Positions 1-12,319 of a stretch of DNA of 64,000 nucleotides are shown here, in pieces. Source of the DNA: Saururus chinensis (Eukaryota; Streptophyta; Magnoliopsida; Piperales; Saururaceae); assembly GCA_035235625.1 (NCBI GenBank), contig CP141140.1:52261351-52325350 (forward strand). Direction: 5' to 3'. The position numbers and the translations under genes are program-made. Under the pieces are notes generated by a model, which saw nothing but the letters and a program-made list of their open reading frames with translations, did no database searches and was not told the DNA's origin. The number at the start of each line of letters is the position of its first letter. The stretch's first letter is position 1.

Positions 1-603
1 CTGGAAGGCGGTCAGGGAAATGGGTTTCAGGGCCTGCAGCCCATGGCCAAAGGGCAGTGGGAGAGAAGGCTGCAGACAGATATCAACACGGCCAGGCAAG
101 CTCTCTGTGAGGCCTTGTCTCTGGAGGAAACAAACACGAACTCTGCCTTAACCTCTCCCCACGGATCCCATTCACTGAAAAGACCCATACAATCCTCCTC
201 GCCCTATGCTTTGAGCACCGATAATGTTTCCCGGTTGCTTGAAGGGTGGATGCGAAGCTCCTCCCATAAGCCAAGTCAATCGACTTCGGACACCACTCGT
301 TGCTCTTCCAACAATGTGAACAGGATGGACTCCACTTCCAGCTCCGGCACCACCCCTAGTGCCACCACCACCGACATCATATCGCCTGAAGCTCTGGAGT
401 CACTTTTCGGCTTCGAATCATCTACCACAGACATGTCACAGTCTGCATCGATAGAGCTGTTCCAAGCTGAGAGCAAGCCTAACTTGGAGGAGCCGCAGGC
501 ACCCTTTTCGCAGCTTGAGAAGTGGCTTTTCGATGAACCCGGGGCAACAGTGCAAGATCATATGTTGGGCATATCCTTAGATGTGGGTAGTGAGCTGTTT
601 TGA
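1..603 (+). CDS. R2R3-MYB transcription factor, subgroup 1 (MYB60/94/96/306-like), C-terminal exon, 5' partial
   Basis: The frame is open from base 1 (Leu-Glu-Gly-Gly...) through the Met at 43 to the TGA at 601-603, so this is the 3' part of a last exon and the Met at 43 is not a start. No DNA-binding MYB repeat is in the window; it must lie upstream. The identification rests on C-terminal motifs of plant R2R3-MYB subgroup 1: KGQWERRLQTDI near the start, then LSTDNVSRLLEGWM in the middle, and FSQLEKWLFDE close to the end, separated by Ser/Thr-rich linkers. Family members (MYB30, 31, 60, 94, 96) are nuclear regulators of cuticular wax, stomatal and drought responses. Which one this is cannot be decided from the tail alone. 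There are no stops or frameshifts, so it looks intact. It is the only likely functional host gene here. Confidence 0.85.
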   Translation: MEGGQGNGFQGLQPMAKGQWERRLQTDINTARQALCEALSLEETNTNSALTSPHGSHSLKRPIQSSSPYALSTDNVSRLLEGWMRSSSHKPSQSTSDTTRCSSNNVNRMDSTSSSGTTPSATTTDIISPEALESLFGFESSTTDMSQSASIELFQAESKPNLEEPQAPFSQLEKWLFDEPGATVQDHMLGISLDVGSELF

Positions 604-618
604 TGGGTTTACTTCAGT

Positions 619-769
619 TATTCTTTTTTCCCTTTTCTTCTTCTCCCTCTTCGTGGTCTTCTTCTTCTTCTTCTCCTTTTCCTGTTCTCCTTTTTCTTGG
701 TCTTCTTCTTCTCCTCCAGTTCTCCTTTTTCTCTGTCTTCTTCTTCTTCTTCTCTCTCTCTCTCTCTGT
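619..769 (+). repeat. Pyrimidine-rich (TTC/CT)n microsatellite in the MYB 3' UTR
   Basis: Directly after the MYB stop codon the plus strand is almost purely C/T: TTCTTC runs, then a (CT)n tract. Apparent open frames on both strands (Phe/Ser- and Glu/Arg-rich) are products of the repeat. It probably lies in the transcribed 3' UTR. Confidence 0.85.
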
Positions 770-2480
770 GGGGATGGAGGGAGGGCTTGTTTGTTTTCAT
801 GTCAAGAGACCTTTGTAACTGATGATATGACTGTACCAGAGCCTGATTGGAGAAATCTTCCCGGGGAAATCAAGTGTAAATTAAAAATATCTAGTTTAGG
901 CCATTATATGTATCGAATCTTGGAGAATAAGTTCATATCCATTGTGTGTCTGTTTTTTTTTTGCAACGGCAGGTCCATTGCCGATTGTTTGTTCAAGTAC
1001 ACTCTATTGTTACATATACTATGTTACTGATATCGCTCAATATCGAGCAGCAGCAGCCGTGTTGTTTCTGCTACTTTCATATCAAATTTCTTAAGTTTCT
1101 CTAATTCCTGGAAGACCGAGTTTGCGGTAAATGAGCTGCAAAGATAATCTATACTAACCGGTAAAACCACGGGTCCTGTCTTTTCTCCTTGTACCCTCCA
1201 GCAAGTAGTAAAAATCAGGCACATTAGAAATGCATCATCTGCAGAAACCAAGTCACATATCAAGATGAATTCAAGACAGTTGCCAGAGAAAGGAAAAAAA
1301 AGATGAATTAAAGACAATATATAGGTGTTGACAAGTGGGAAATGATAATTAGAGTTTGACTTTTGGCTACAGATGTGTGGCTGCAGTGTGCATGGATGGT
1401 CAAATCCATATTCGCTATTAAGTTATGTAGTTTTCAGTTCACAACGCAATAAGTGTGTAGATTATCAATGGGTCTAAGCATTCATCACTCAAAGTAGTTG
1501 GATTTTGACACACGATGAAGACGCCAAGGCAATGGCCATATCCTCGTAAAAAACACTGCTGTGAAAATTAAAGGAAGGCAGGTGCTGTTTTGAAGAGATA
1601 TTAAGGGATGCCAAGGACATGCTTCATAAACCATGGAGGTGTTTGCCCTGACTTCGAACCTCACTCCGTAAGCCACTTATGTAGGATTATATCTCAATTT
1701 ATCAAGTACATTTGATGGGTGAGCCTTGTAGTCCCCGAAGAGATTGATGACAGGATATAGAACTCAAAGGACTTGAACACTTTATTATATAAAAAAAATG
1801 AGATATTAAGGAGAGCAGTGAAGTACTGTTACTGATCATGAGGCTAATTAGAAGAGTTCTTGAGAAAACTGTGTGCATATTGAATATTGGCCACTTAAAG
1901 AATGGGAAGGGAATCATAATGTAGGGATTGTGTTGGAAATCTGCAGGTGGCCTTAAATGCATCACATGCCAAGTGTCTGACTTTTAATCTTTTTACTCGC
2001 TAAGTCATGGAGCATCCTGACCATGCATGGAAATCTTATCTGTAAAAGCGCTTGAGAGTATAAAGGCTCCATTCATGTGGATCATGACCAACTGGTAAAG
2101 GAAAAGAGATTACAGGTTTTATTGTGAAGTCTTAACAGTTTGAAAGGGAGCACTCTACATACCAGCATCGAGTTAATAAGTTTCGTGGCCCACCCCACCA
2201 TGCATGTGACAGAAGTTGCTTCAGAGGTCATGAGGGAAGTTTATTTCCAGGAGGGTAGGTTTCTGCTTTACAAGAAGTGGGACTTCATGTCCTGAAAACA
2301 GGAACCTTCACTTAATCCAAGCATTAAGTGTCCCATGTATGGAGAATTTGAGGGTCCATGCGATTGCTTAACTGGCATGAAAACAACTGGGTGGGAGCCC
2401 ATATTCAGCTCCAGCATGGGTAAAAATGTTTTCCTTCCTAATTTATATTCGGTTAATTGGTTATAATTTTATGATTATTA
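770..2480. other. MYB 3' flank, no gene recognised
   Basis: Moderately AT-rich DNA between the MYB exon and the first transposon. Short open frames on either strand carry no motif I recognise. The proximal part (to about 1000) may be 3' UTR. I saw no repeat boundary here. Confidence 0.5.
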
Positions 2481-3690
2481 CTCCCTCCGTCTTATATTAA
2501 TAGTTATATTTAAAAAAATAGTAATGTTTATTTAATAGTGAAGCCCACATCTAAAAGAAGGAAACTAAATTTATTATACCCTTTTTTAGTAGAGGAATTG
2601 ACCAAAATAAACTCCTACTTTAGTCAAATAACCGAAATGTAAGCAAGTTTTTACTATTTATCAAAGTAGACTTGCTCATGTGAGAAGTTGTATACATGGG
2701 AGCGCTTTTGACTTAAATACCCTCCAAAGTAGGCTCCTTGGTAAATGGTAGTGTCTCTTCGTCTCCCTCGCCACCTCCACTTTCTGGAGAGCATCTATTC
2801 GTTCCCTCACCACCTTCACTTCCCGAAGAGCATCTGTTTGTCTCCCTCACCACCTATTCCTCTTTGTTATTTTCTACTTCATCTGTCCCCCTCACTGCCC
2901 TCATCTTGCCCTCGCCCTCACTACCCTCATCTCACCCTTATCTGAAGGTTTTTTTTTTTACCAAATTGATATATTTGCTAATGATAGTCATTAGATCTTG
3001 CTTGCATGTCCCAACATGATTGTTGACATGAATATTGAACAAATTTCATCATTTGAACTATTTGGTTTGTGCCTATATTTCTAATATTATTATGACTTAT
3101 CACATTATAACGAAAAGATAGATTTTATTGAGAATAAAGCATTAAGCTGTTACAAATTGCTTACTGTGATTAATACGTAATGATTAATTTATTTATTTTT
3201 TGGATAATTAAGCATGAATTAGTCTCAAATTGACGGCTATGACGAAATTGTATGATAAATATTGATATGAAACTTTGAACTGAATAACTACAAAACTGGA
3301 AAACTATAGAATTGAAAAGTTAAAAATTGACAGAAATTTTACTGGTTATTTGCCATAAAATAAGTGAAAAAGTATAAAACTGAATAACTAGAAATATATA
3401 AAACTAGAAAACTATATACTAGGAATTCCACCTACAACCGGAAAACTATAAAATGGGAAAACTCTAACACTAAAAAACTGAAAAACTAGATAATAAAGAG
3501 CTTGATTAGTGAGCAATAATTTAATTTTTTAGGCATTATCTTTTTCATATATTAATATCTTGATTATACAATATATGTATATTCCCTTTTGATTGATTTT
3601 TAATTTAACATCTTCATATTGGAAATGTTAAAGGCTGTAGAAAAAAAATCAGAAAGGCGAAACTGCCTAATAAGCTATATGAAAAGGATG
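2481..3690 (+). repeat. Left terminal inverted repeat of MULE 1
   Basis: It pairs in reverse complement with 7850-9228. The match can be followed from the outer ~100 bp, through a region rich in short CTCACC/CTTC repeats (2745-2945), an AT-rich stretch (to 3650), and finally TAAGCTATATGAA at 3671-3683, which mirrors TTCATATAGCTTA at 7851. The inner edge therefore reaches the beginning of the captured gene's reading frame. Copies differ by many substitutions and indels, suggesting an old insertion. Confidence 0.75.
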
Positions 3691-4439
3691 ACAACACCCT
3701 TCTGGAGATAGAGAACTAAGCATAAACAATCAAGCATGCTATGTGTTGAAGGGTGGGCAAGAATTATGCGATCAACTCGGGGATCATAGTAGGTGGGGCA
3801 CATCTCAATTGAGGATTTTCCTCACGGACAGCAGCTCATTGGTCTATGATAATTTCTCTCTGTGCAACATAAAATTATGGTGCACTGACAGGAATTGGCA
3901 TAGGTCATTCTTGCTGACACCATAGAGGAAGATCCCCAAATAAGACATGCCCCGCCTATTGTGATCCCCAAGTTAATTGCATAATAGCTGCGCTGACCTA
4001 ATGTCTAGGCTTCCTGGTGCTCCCAAGTTAGACTGCATCCTGCCCACCCTTCCTAGTGACAAAAGTAGAATTATAAAATTTATCTTTGTTGTAAACATAA
4101 TTGAGTGTTTTTGAATTATCTTTGTTGTCATAAAACCTTGTTCAATGTTTTTGAATTATGTTCAAATAGTCATCTTATGTTGTATTTAAAATACTAATAC
4201 AAGAAATTTAGTTATTATTCATTTCCATTTTCTATCACACAAATGTGCAAATTAGAGAAAACCTAACATAATGAGATGTAAAGATGGACCTAGTTTAAAT
4301 CAGAATTGGACAACTAAAAATTGGCAACTGTAACACGGGCAACTGGAAAACTGAAAACTGGTAACTAGAAAACTGAAAAATCTACTGGAAACTTAAATAG
4401 AAACATGATAACCTTATACAAATATGTAATATAAACAAA

Positions 4440-7400
4440 AGCATATCGATGTGGCAAATACCACATGTATAAACATACAAGAACCCCACAGTCATCACAA
4501 TTATCCTATTTGGGGTAACCTACTACCTCCACAATATCTATTGTCCACCATTTGACGCACTCTAACCGTCTAAACTTATAGAGGATTAGAGGTATAAAGA
4601 CCTGTAGCTTGCCCATCTCAGTGCAATACTTTCCAACTCATGTCCTGAGTAAAGAGGGTCAAAAATCTGAATATCAGCTTCCCATATACAGAGCACCACC
4701 AAAATCCAATGATTGTCGTTGGAAATGAGTGGGAAGTAATGATGTGAAAGTTTTGAAAATAGTTTTCCTTTGACACTCAACAAGCTCTTTAAAGAATCTG
4801 GGACTGATGTCCACATGTTAGCCTATTCCTCTAACTATGGCAACTTGCCATGTGCATCTTTGAATTTTATCCACTTATCTGATGCATCCTTGCAGTCATG
4901 CACAAGCAATCTCTGCAAACACATTATAGTAAATTAACTTTCATCCTGATAGTGTCCACTATCTAATTCACAGTTATACATTTTACAGTTCATAGTTTAG
5001 TGTATAAAAAAAATGATAAGACTTACCTGAAAATGCATTGAGTGGAATGTTTGGTCCCTCACCCAACGAGGCCTATTGTTGCGCATGAGTGTCACGTAAG
5101 TATCAATGTGCTATATAGAAACAAAACATATTAGATTAATACATATTCCTTCCTTAACTCTTACAAACATATATTAAAACGACATAAATCAATACACATA
5201 CTTCATCTCCTAGCCATCTCCAAGGGTTTGTAAAACCCTTCAATAATGTTGGGTCATAAGAGTGCCCCCAAGGTTTGCATATCTGCTTATTGTAAATGTC
5301 AACTCTCAAATCAAATACAATGCCAAGTAAATAGTATTAAAATTAAAAGGTCCCTGTTTGGAAGAATAACAAATGAACTGACTTCTTCGTACCCTTCTTT
5401 AAAAAGTTATTTTACTTATCTTCCTTTGTTGCCCCAAATGAAATCCAGTAGGGCAACCTAGCTTAGCATGAGTAACTTATTGTTCTTCACCTTATTCATG
5501 GAAGAGGTATCAACCTTTAAGGGTTTGGGGCACATATCCATGTCCTTCTTAGTGGCCTTCCTGTTTTTGCCCTTTTTTTATAGGTCTGTGTAGGGGGGTT
5601 TTCAATATTTACTCTTAGTCCTCACCCTTCTCGCTGGTGTTATTTTCAATTTATGCTAACTCAAAGGCTTATTGTCATCTTCTTCATCCTACATAAGAAA
5701 ATAAGAAAAATATCAGTTCTTGTTCCATGCAAGTATATTTAATAAACAAAAAATATTTGTACCTCAACGATAACAATAATCCCCATGACACCCCCTCCTC
5801 CTCATCCTCCTTTACATCATCTGCCTCCTCCTCCTTTTCTTTCTCAGCATCCTCCTCCTTTGCATCATCCCCCTTATCCTCATTCTCCTTCTTAGTCTTC
5901 TCCTCCTTATCAACTTCCTCCTCCTCCTTGTCCTCCTTTGCATCCTTCCCTTTCTCCTCATTCTCCTCCTCATCATCCTTTGCATCCTCCCCCTTCTCCT
6001 CCTTCTCCTTCTTAGCCTCCTTTGCATCCTCCCCCTTCTCCTCATCTTTCTTAGCTTCATCTTCCTCCTCCTCCTCCTCCTCCTCCATCTCCTCATCTTT
6101 CTCTTCCTCATTATCTTCCTCCTCCTTATCGTCCTCCTCCTTCTCTTCATCCTCCTCTTCCTCATCCTCAACCTCTGCCTCATTGTCCTCCTCTTCATCC
6201 TTCACATCCATTACTTTTCCCGCCTCTCCATCAACCATCTCTTTAACCACATTCAACATAAACACAACGAAGAAAATTATTAGAATAATTTTACAATTTT
6301 AGCCTTTTTCAGCTTTACACTGTACTTACTTCATTAGCATACAACAAATTGCAATCCATTTGACAAGAAAATTTTTCTTTAACAATAGGCACCTACAAAC
6401 ATATCATTCCAGCTCATTTTAATTCAAATATAAAAATTGATAAATTTGTAATAAAAACTTAAACCTTATAGACTTTTTACCTTTTCCTTAGACGCATTGT
6501 TCATAACCTCTGACTTCAATCTATCTACTTTATTTTCAATCATTTTTAAGGAAGACAATATATCGAGTAATGTGGCATGAAAACTCTCATCCCCCACCCT
6601 ATGTTTGCCCTTTCTATCCTCCTTCAAATTGGAAGTCTCAACTTGCGGTTGACCACCATAAGGAGTCTCCCTAGCCACTCTGCTTTTCACTATAAAATTT
6701 TTATCTACATCTTCTTCTAAAGAATGAGTCACCTCTTGGGAATTCCATTCCCTCATAGAGTCATCATTGGAGGTAGACTTCCCATTAACATCCTCACCAT
6801 CAAAAGCTATTTAAAGATTGACAAATAATGTAAATGTTACTCTCTCATTCGTCAAGAAGCACTTCAAACTTGTAGCTTCATGAATAAGTGCCTTGGACTC
6901 TATGTCCTCCGTATCTATAGTTATAGCCTTTAAAATATTTACCTACATATCAATACATTTCGCAAGGTAAATGTACCATGTATGTGTATAGCATAAGTCA
7001 TTCTAAACGAATGAAAATTTAGTATATACCTTCCCACTAAAAACCACATTATCAAGATAATCAAATTTGGATTTCTTGTAAAATGCCCAACTACATATAA
7101 GAGGAAAAATACTCCTCATTTTGTGTGCACAACAATCCCTTAGTAACGAAATCCTCTCCATTACCCACGCCTAAAACATAACTCTCCATCAATTAATTAC
7201 TAAAATATTTTAATAAATTCAATAAATTAGTAAAACTTACCGTTACAACATGCACAAATACATAGATATTGTAATTTACCTTGCCCATAGACCTCGTAGT
7301 TTACTCTAAACCCTGCAATGTCTCCCAGTAGCATAGGTTTCCCTAAGGATACTCCTCAAAATAATCCAGGTCATCTACAAGCTACAAGTATCTCCTATCC

Positions 7401-7870
7401 ACCTTATTGTTCCACCCTCTACCCACTAATAAACTTACAAAAACTACCACCAACTTTACAGCATCCTTGTCATTTTCACATACTTTAATTTTTTTGAATA
7501 ACTCCTCCTATCTTACTAATAACTTTGGCCTCCCAAATATTCGCAGTAAGAGGCTGCATTTCTTCAAGAATTTATGCACTGATGGGAGAGGAGGGGTAGA
7601 GTCAGCAAATCTCAGGCCACAAACCATACAAAATTCATTTGGTAAAAGCTTTATTCTCATCCTCTTATTTACTCGAAATAGGTAATCTCCATTATGCCTC
7701 TTTAGGAGATGGTGGAAGGCTTTGTGTAACCTCACATTCCATAAACTTACCGAAACATGTCATCTCAAACAACTTTTACACTTTGTGCCTGTCAAAGTGC
7801 TTTTTTAATTTACTAATATAATTATAACTTGACTTGCGTTGGGGGTCCCCTTCATATAGCTTATTCGGTA
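4440..7870 (-). pseudogene. DUF1985 + C48 (Ulp1-like) cysteine protease gene, decayed
   Basis: Reading the minus strand from 7862: LYEGDPQ, a stop (TAA, complement of 7776-7778), FGKFMEC, a one-base frame change, then RLHKAFHHLL...EFCMVCGL (to 7508), the DUF1985 pattern. DDLDYFEEYP, a stop, GNLCYW follows near 7350, and AFYKKSKFDYLDNVVFSGK ends in a GT donor near 7030. A coiled-coil-like exon (6466-6756) and an acidic Glu/Lys exon (5760-6265) come next. Ulp1 exons: to 5202 (WLGDE), 5027-5110 (HIDTYVTLMR, GTAAGT donor), and from 4912 on, with NDNHW supplying the catalytic His and IFDPL the Asp. DDCGVLVC near 4480-4496 supplies the catalytic Cys (codon complement 4488-4490). In-frame TAG codons (4835-4837, 4823-4825, 4506-4508) replace probable CAG. 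The last sits at the conserved active-site Gln, so no active protease is possible. Confidence 0.8.
5780..6230 (-). repeat. (CTC/CTT)n trinucleotide tract coding an acidic linker of the Ulp1 pseudogene
   Basis: About 450 bp of CCTCCT/CTTCTC repeats. In the sense (minus) frame they read as Glu/Asp/Lys with recurrent EKGEDAKE units. Such an acidic linker between DUF1985 and Ulp1 is common in these plant transposon proteins. The open plus-strand Ser-rich frame over the same bases is a shadow. Confidence 0.8.
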
Positions 7871-9228
7871 GTTTGTCCTTTCTCATTGTTTTTCCTGCAG
7901 CCTTTAACACATTTCCTATACAAATATGTTAGATTAAAAATAAATAAAAAGGGAATATAAAAATATTGTATAATCAAGATATTAATAACTGAAAAAGAGA
8001 ATGCTCAAATAAAATAAAGAGAATGCTTTTTATTATCTAATTTTATAGTTTTTCCAGTTTTATAGTTTTCCGGTTTTACAGTTATCTTGTTTTATAGTTT
8101 TCCAGTTTTCCAATTATCCAATTATTGCATTTCATTCTTTTCCACTTATCTACATATTTTATGTCAAATAACTAGTAAATTTAATTTCAATTTTGATTTC
8201 TTTCAATTCTATTTAATTTTATTTAACCACGTAAATTTAATTTAAATTTACATTTGTCTAGTTTTGTAGTTATTCAGTTCACAGTTTGATAGTAACATTT
8301 AACATAATTTCTTCATACCGGTCAATTTGAGACTAATTGATGCTTACTCATAACAAAAATATAAAATTTAATCATTACGTACTAATCACAGCAAGAAATT
8401 TGTAACTAATTAATGCTTGATTCGCAATAAAATTCAAATTTTAGTTTTTATGTAACAGTCACAATAATATGGGAAATACAAGCAAAAACCAAATAAGACC
8501 CACTAAGGAAATTTGTTAACCAATTACGTATAGGAAATGCAGGCAAAATTCAATGACCAAAATTAGCAAATATATCAAATTTATAAAAAAAATCATACCT
8601 TCAGATGAGGACAAGGACAAGATGTCACAGTGCAGGCGAGGGCGAGGCCGAGATGAGGGCAGTGAGGGTAAGGGAAAGATAGCCGAGGCCGAGATGAGGG
8701 CAGTGAGAGCGGGGAGGGCGAGGGCAAGATGGCCGACGGTGAGATGAGGACAATAAGGGTACTGAAGGCAAGGACAAAATGACAGCTCTGGAAGGGAATG
8801 AGGCCAAGAAGACTAAAAGCTCTTTAGCGAAGGCGAAATGAATAGACAGATGAAGTTAGAAATGACAAAGATGATGCTCTCTGGGAGGTGAAGGTGGCGA
8901 GGGAGATGAACAGTCACTACCGAGCGGGAGGAGACATGACTTATCTGGAGGAGATACGACCAAGTGGGAGTAGATACGAAGAAGCGAGAAGAGGCATTTG
9001 GAGAGGGTATTTAAGTCAAAAGCACTCCAACATGTACAAGTTCTCACATGAGCAAGTCTACTTTGGTAAATAGTAGAAACTTGCTCACATTTCGGTTATT
9101 TGACCAAGTAGGAGTCTACTTTGATCAATTCCTCTTTTTGGTACCCAACCACTTAATTTTAACAAAATAGAGTCATACTATAACACACTTTTTTTGCCAA
9201 ATAATACTATTAATTTAGGGTGGAGATA
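7850..9228 (-). repeat. Right terminal inverted repeat of MULE 1
   Basis: Inverted partner of 2481-3690. It contains a GAGGGCAGTGAGGG-type purine-rich minisatellite (8640-8760), which is the reverse-complement equivalent of the CTCACC-rich stretch in the left copy. It is slightly longer than the left copy. Open frames here are repeat by-products. Confidence 0.75.
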
Positions 9229-11782
9229 ATATTTTTCAAACACAACACTAAATAGCAGCCATAGCATATCCTCAAATTACAATATACTCACTTTATCCTA
9301 CATTAATAGGGACTCAACTAGCCAAACCAGGCTCTGTAATGAGAGCCATGTGACCGACATACTACATAGGGCTTTGAACATGGTACATAGAGGTCAACTC
9401 AACATTAATGTATAGCTGCCCTCTTATGTATTATGTTTGGAGCCCTATGTGAGCTGATCACGAGGATTTTGTCACAAAGTAACATTTTCATATTAATAAT
9501 CTCATATAAAATAAAAAATAATATTTAATAAAGCCAATTAGTTAACATTTTCATTTTATCTACTAACTTCACTAATTGAGAATTAGTGAAGTTTAAATAA
9601 CATGACCATGCCCAAATGGAATACTTCAATAATTGAAAATTAGATTACAATCACCTTTGGTATAATTGATTCCTTGATCTACTCTAAGAAAGATATCACT
9701 TCACGCTTCTAAAGAAATTCTCATGACTTGCATCTATGGTGTCTATCTTTAATATCCTTCATTCATCATATGAACATCTTTAGAATGCCCCATAGAAGAA
9801 TTCCAATTGACAATTGTTTTCTAATAAATAAACAAATTCCATAAAGGAGTAGAAAATCTCAGACTTTAAACTTTGAAAAGAACTCTCATATCATACTAAA
9901 AAATATTAGTAAACTCACAAGAGTACAAGGGAATCTACTGAAAAAGGTTGAGAACTAAAAACACCATGACTGAACAAAAGCATTTTTAAGAAACATGATG
10001 GAAAAAATTAAAATGAGTGCCTCTAGGGTTTATGACATGGAATCTCTTTCTCTCAACAAATGTAGTAACATGATATTTATAAAGTTTCTAAGGTAGTTAA
10101 AGTGTTGTTGGAAATTTGGTCTAAAAAATAGAAAGATTCATAAAACTATTTTGTAAGTTAATTGTTCATGTACATTTAGTTGAGCATTTGCATACCTTCG
10201 TCAAATGTTTAATTTTCAATTTTTCTACTATGAAGGAACTCGAAGGTGATAGAACATTTGGCTATCAAGGTTTTGGAAGTCATAATATAATATGTTAAAC
10301 TAATGATCAAATGCTAAACTTCTATAAATTTTGAAAATAAATTTTGAAGACAAATTTGACTCTTACTAACATTTTGGAACGATTTGAGCTAACTTTGAAA
10401 AGTGATTTAACTTTGTTTCTTTAGTTGATCTTTGGATCACATGTGTCTTCAACTAGATTTGCATGTACTTCGATTTGTTGAAGAATCTTTTATCTTGAAG
10501 TCTTCAATCTTCAATATTCAATTTTTCAGAGCTCATCTTGTGATCATTGAACACCTTGAAAATTTAATGAACTAAGATGGATATATATAGAAACTCAATT
10601 TAAGTGCTTTTGTTATGAATATGTCAATTTTCATAATATGTATTTATATCTTTAACCTTGATTGACTTCTCATCTTGAAACTATTGTTCTCATATCACCT
10701 TGGCTAAAGACCCATGGGTTTCATTACTCTCTTTTAGTCAAGCTCTTGTCCTCAAGATGATCTCAACCACTCTAAACTTCCAAATCTGGAGTTTCAATAC
10801 TCATTTCATAGTCCTCATTGATTGTTTAATCATAATAGATAATTCACCTTAGGATGAGCTTTAACTATTCAAACTCTTACCATAAGATTCCCACAATCCA
10901 TTTTGACTAAAGACAAACTCCCTTTCCTAGGTGTTTCTACAATTCAACATAGCTTATAAGCTACCATGCCCATTGGCTAGTAATGACCAAGAGTTAAAAG
11001 TCTCTTACTTTTTTTCATCATACGATACTTCAAGTTCTTTGAAGGTAGGTAACCACTCACTTAGGTCACTGAGCATAACCCCTCACACAAATCAATACTA
11101 AACGACCCTTTGAAGATTTATGTAGTAAGAGACCCCTTTTCAATTAACACCTTAGGTATGACCCCACATACAAGTTAATATTATGAGAAAGAACCCCTCA
11201 CTCATGTCAATGTTCTATGTAGAGACCCCTAACAAAAATCAACTGCGTGCAAAACCTTTATTCAAATAGTTAAGTTTGAGTAGATACTCCTCACTTAGGG
11301 CAACACTCTTAGTAAGTAGCACAAGTAATTGTTGGATGATCTTGTGAAAATCAATAGATTTCTATTAGGATCCCTTCTCTTGATGGTTGACCACTCAAGT
11401 CCCTCCTTAGGATTAACTCCTCGCAAGAATATCATAATACTGCATTGATCTTGAGTTCTTACTACCCATGATAACTATGCTAGCTCTATCAGTCAAAGAC
11501 CCTCTCATTAGTCCTGGTCCTACCACTTGGATCCACAAGTTATTGTATAGGTAATTCAATATTACCGTGGTCTCCTCTAGATCCCGTTATATATCCCATT
11601 ATTAGGTAACCCGACTCTTAACCCTAATTTTCTACTCTAGGACCCTCATTGTCTTTTATTCTAGGGTAATTTAGTCAATCTTCATCAATTACCTAGAGTA
11701 TTATCAAATCAATCATCACGTAGTCCCTACTATTCTTCTAGGTTCATTATGCATTGTTAATCATTATCTTGACGCAACAAAT
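9229..11782. other. Gene-free AT-rich region between MULE 1 and a gypsy fragment
   Basis: No open frame with a recognisable domain and no clear terminal repeats. Around 11040-11290 a short loosely repeated phrase (GACCCCTCAC / ACAAATCAAT) recurs several times, which may be a degenerate tandem repeat. Probably old transposon-derived sequence. Confidence 0.4.
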
Positions 11783-12319
11783 TGATGCAGGGTGGGATTG
11801 ATGGGATAAATGACGTTCGATAAATCTGGCTTCAGGCACATACATCCTTCTCTCATGAATTTAAAGAGTAAATTTACAGAAAACAAAGGGAAAATAAATC
11901 AGAAAGGAATAACCTATTCTTCTTCTTCTTAAGAATATCAGCAAAACTTATGGCATTTATAGAAGAGAAAAGTATTTATACAACTCCTAGTGGCATAACT
12001 TATGACTTACTAATCAAAATCAAGGAAAACTAATAAAAAAATCCATAAATAATCAAAGGAATACATAATAAAAACTCCTAAGGAAGCAAAATATTGAATT
12101 CGCGATTAATCGCTAAGATAGGGAGATTGATCGCCAACTCTCGGCTTCATTTTATACTAAATATTTTCACATCTTGATCGATTGCTTTAAGAGATTAATT
12201 AATCATTCGCCTTATTGATTGTCCATAAGTGTCAATCGATCGCCATAGTGTACATTCTGATTTTTTTCTTCAAGCAATCCCAATACTCCATACATGTCAA
12301 TGCCAACTAGTCTACATCA
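11783..12319 (-). repeat. 3' LTR of the gypsy fragment
   Basis: It begins TGATGCAG on the plus strand and ends GTCTACATCA, so its 5-bp ends are inverted (TGATG/CATCA). The polyprotein stop codon lies just at its inner edge. Its layout (TTCTTCTTC stretch, TATA box preceded by a TAGTGGCATAA-like phrase) resembles the LTR-like DNA at 37310-37740, suggesting one family. Confidence 0.6.

Larger units (their letters stand above)
2481..9228 (-). mobile_element. Long-TIR Mutator-like element (MULE) carrying a DUF1985-Ulp1 gene (Kaonashi/CUMULE type)
   Basis: The two ends are inverted copies of one another over more than 1 kb. For example, CAAATAACCGAAATGTAAGC at about 2624 is matched in reverse complement near 9090. 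The outermost left sequence CTCCCTCCGTCTTATATTAA matches the right end around 9208-9228. The interior (about 3690-7850) holds one degenerate minus-strand gene with DUF1985 and Ulp1-protease regions. No MURA transposase is visible, so the element was presumably mobilised in trans. Long TIRs with a captured Ulp1-like gene are known from plant MULEs (Arabidopsis KI elements, melon CUMULE). A 9-bp target duplication was sought; none is convincing, so the exact ends are good to roughly 10 bp. Confidence 0.75.

Noticed and set aside
2481-2490. CTCCCTCCGT as a Stowaway MITE terminus
   Set aside because: The inverted similarity to the right end extends over 1 kb and no TA duplication or short mate was found; it is the end of a long-TIR element.
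5727-6302. Long Ser-rich open frame on the plus strand
   Set aside because: It is the complement of the CTC/CTT repeat encoding the acidic linker on the minus strand; no gene is needed to explain it.
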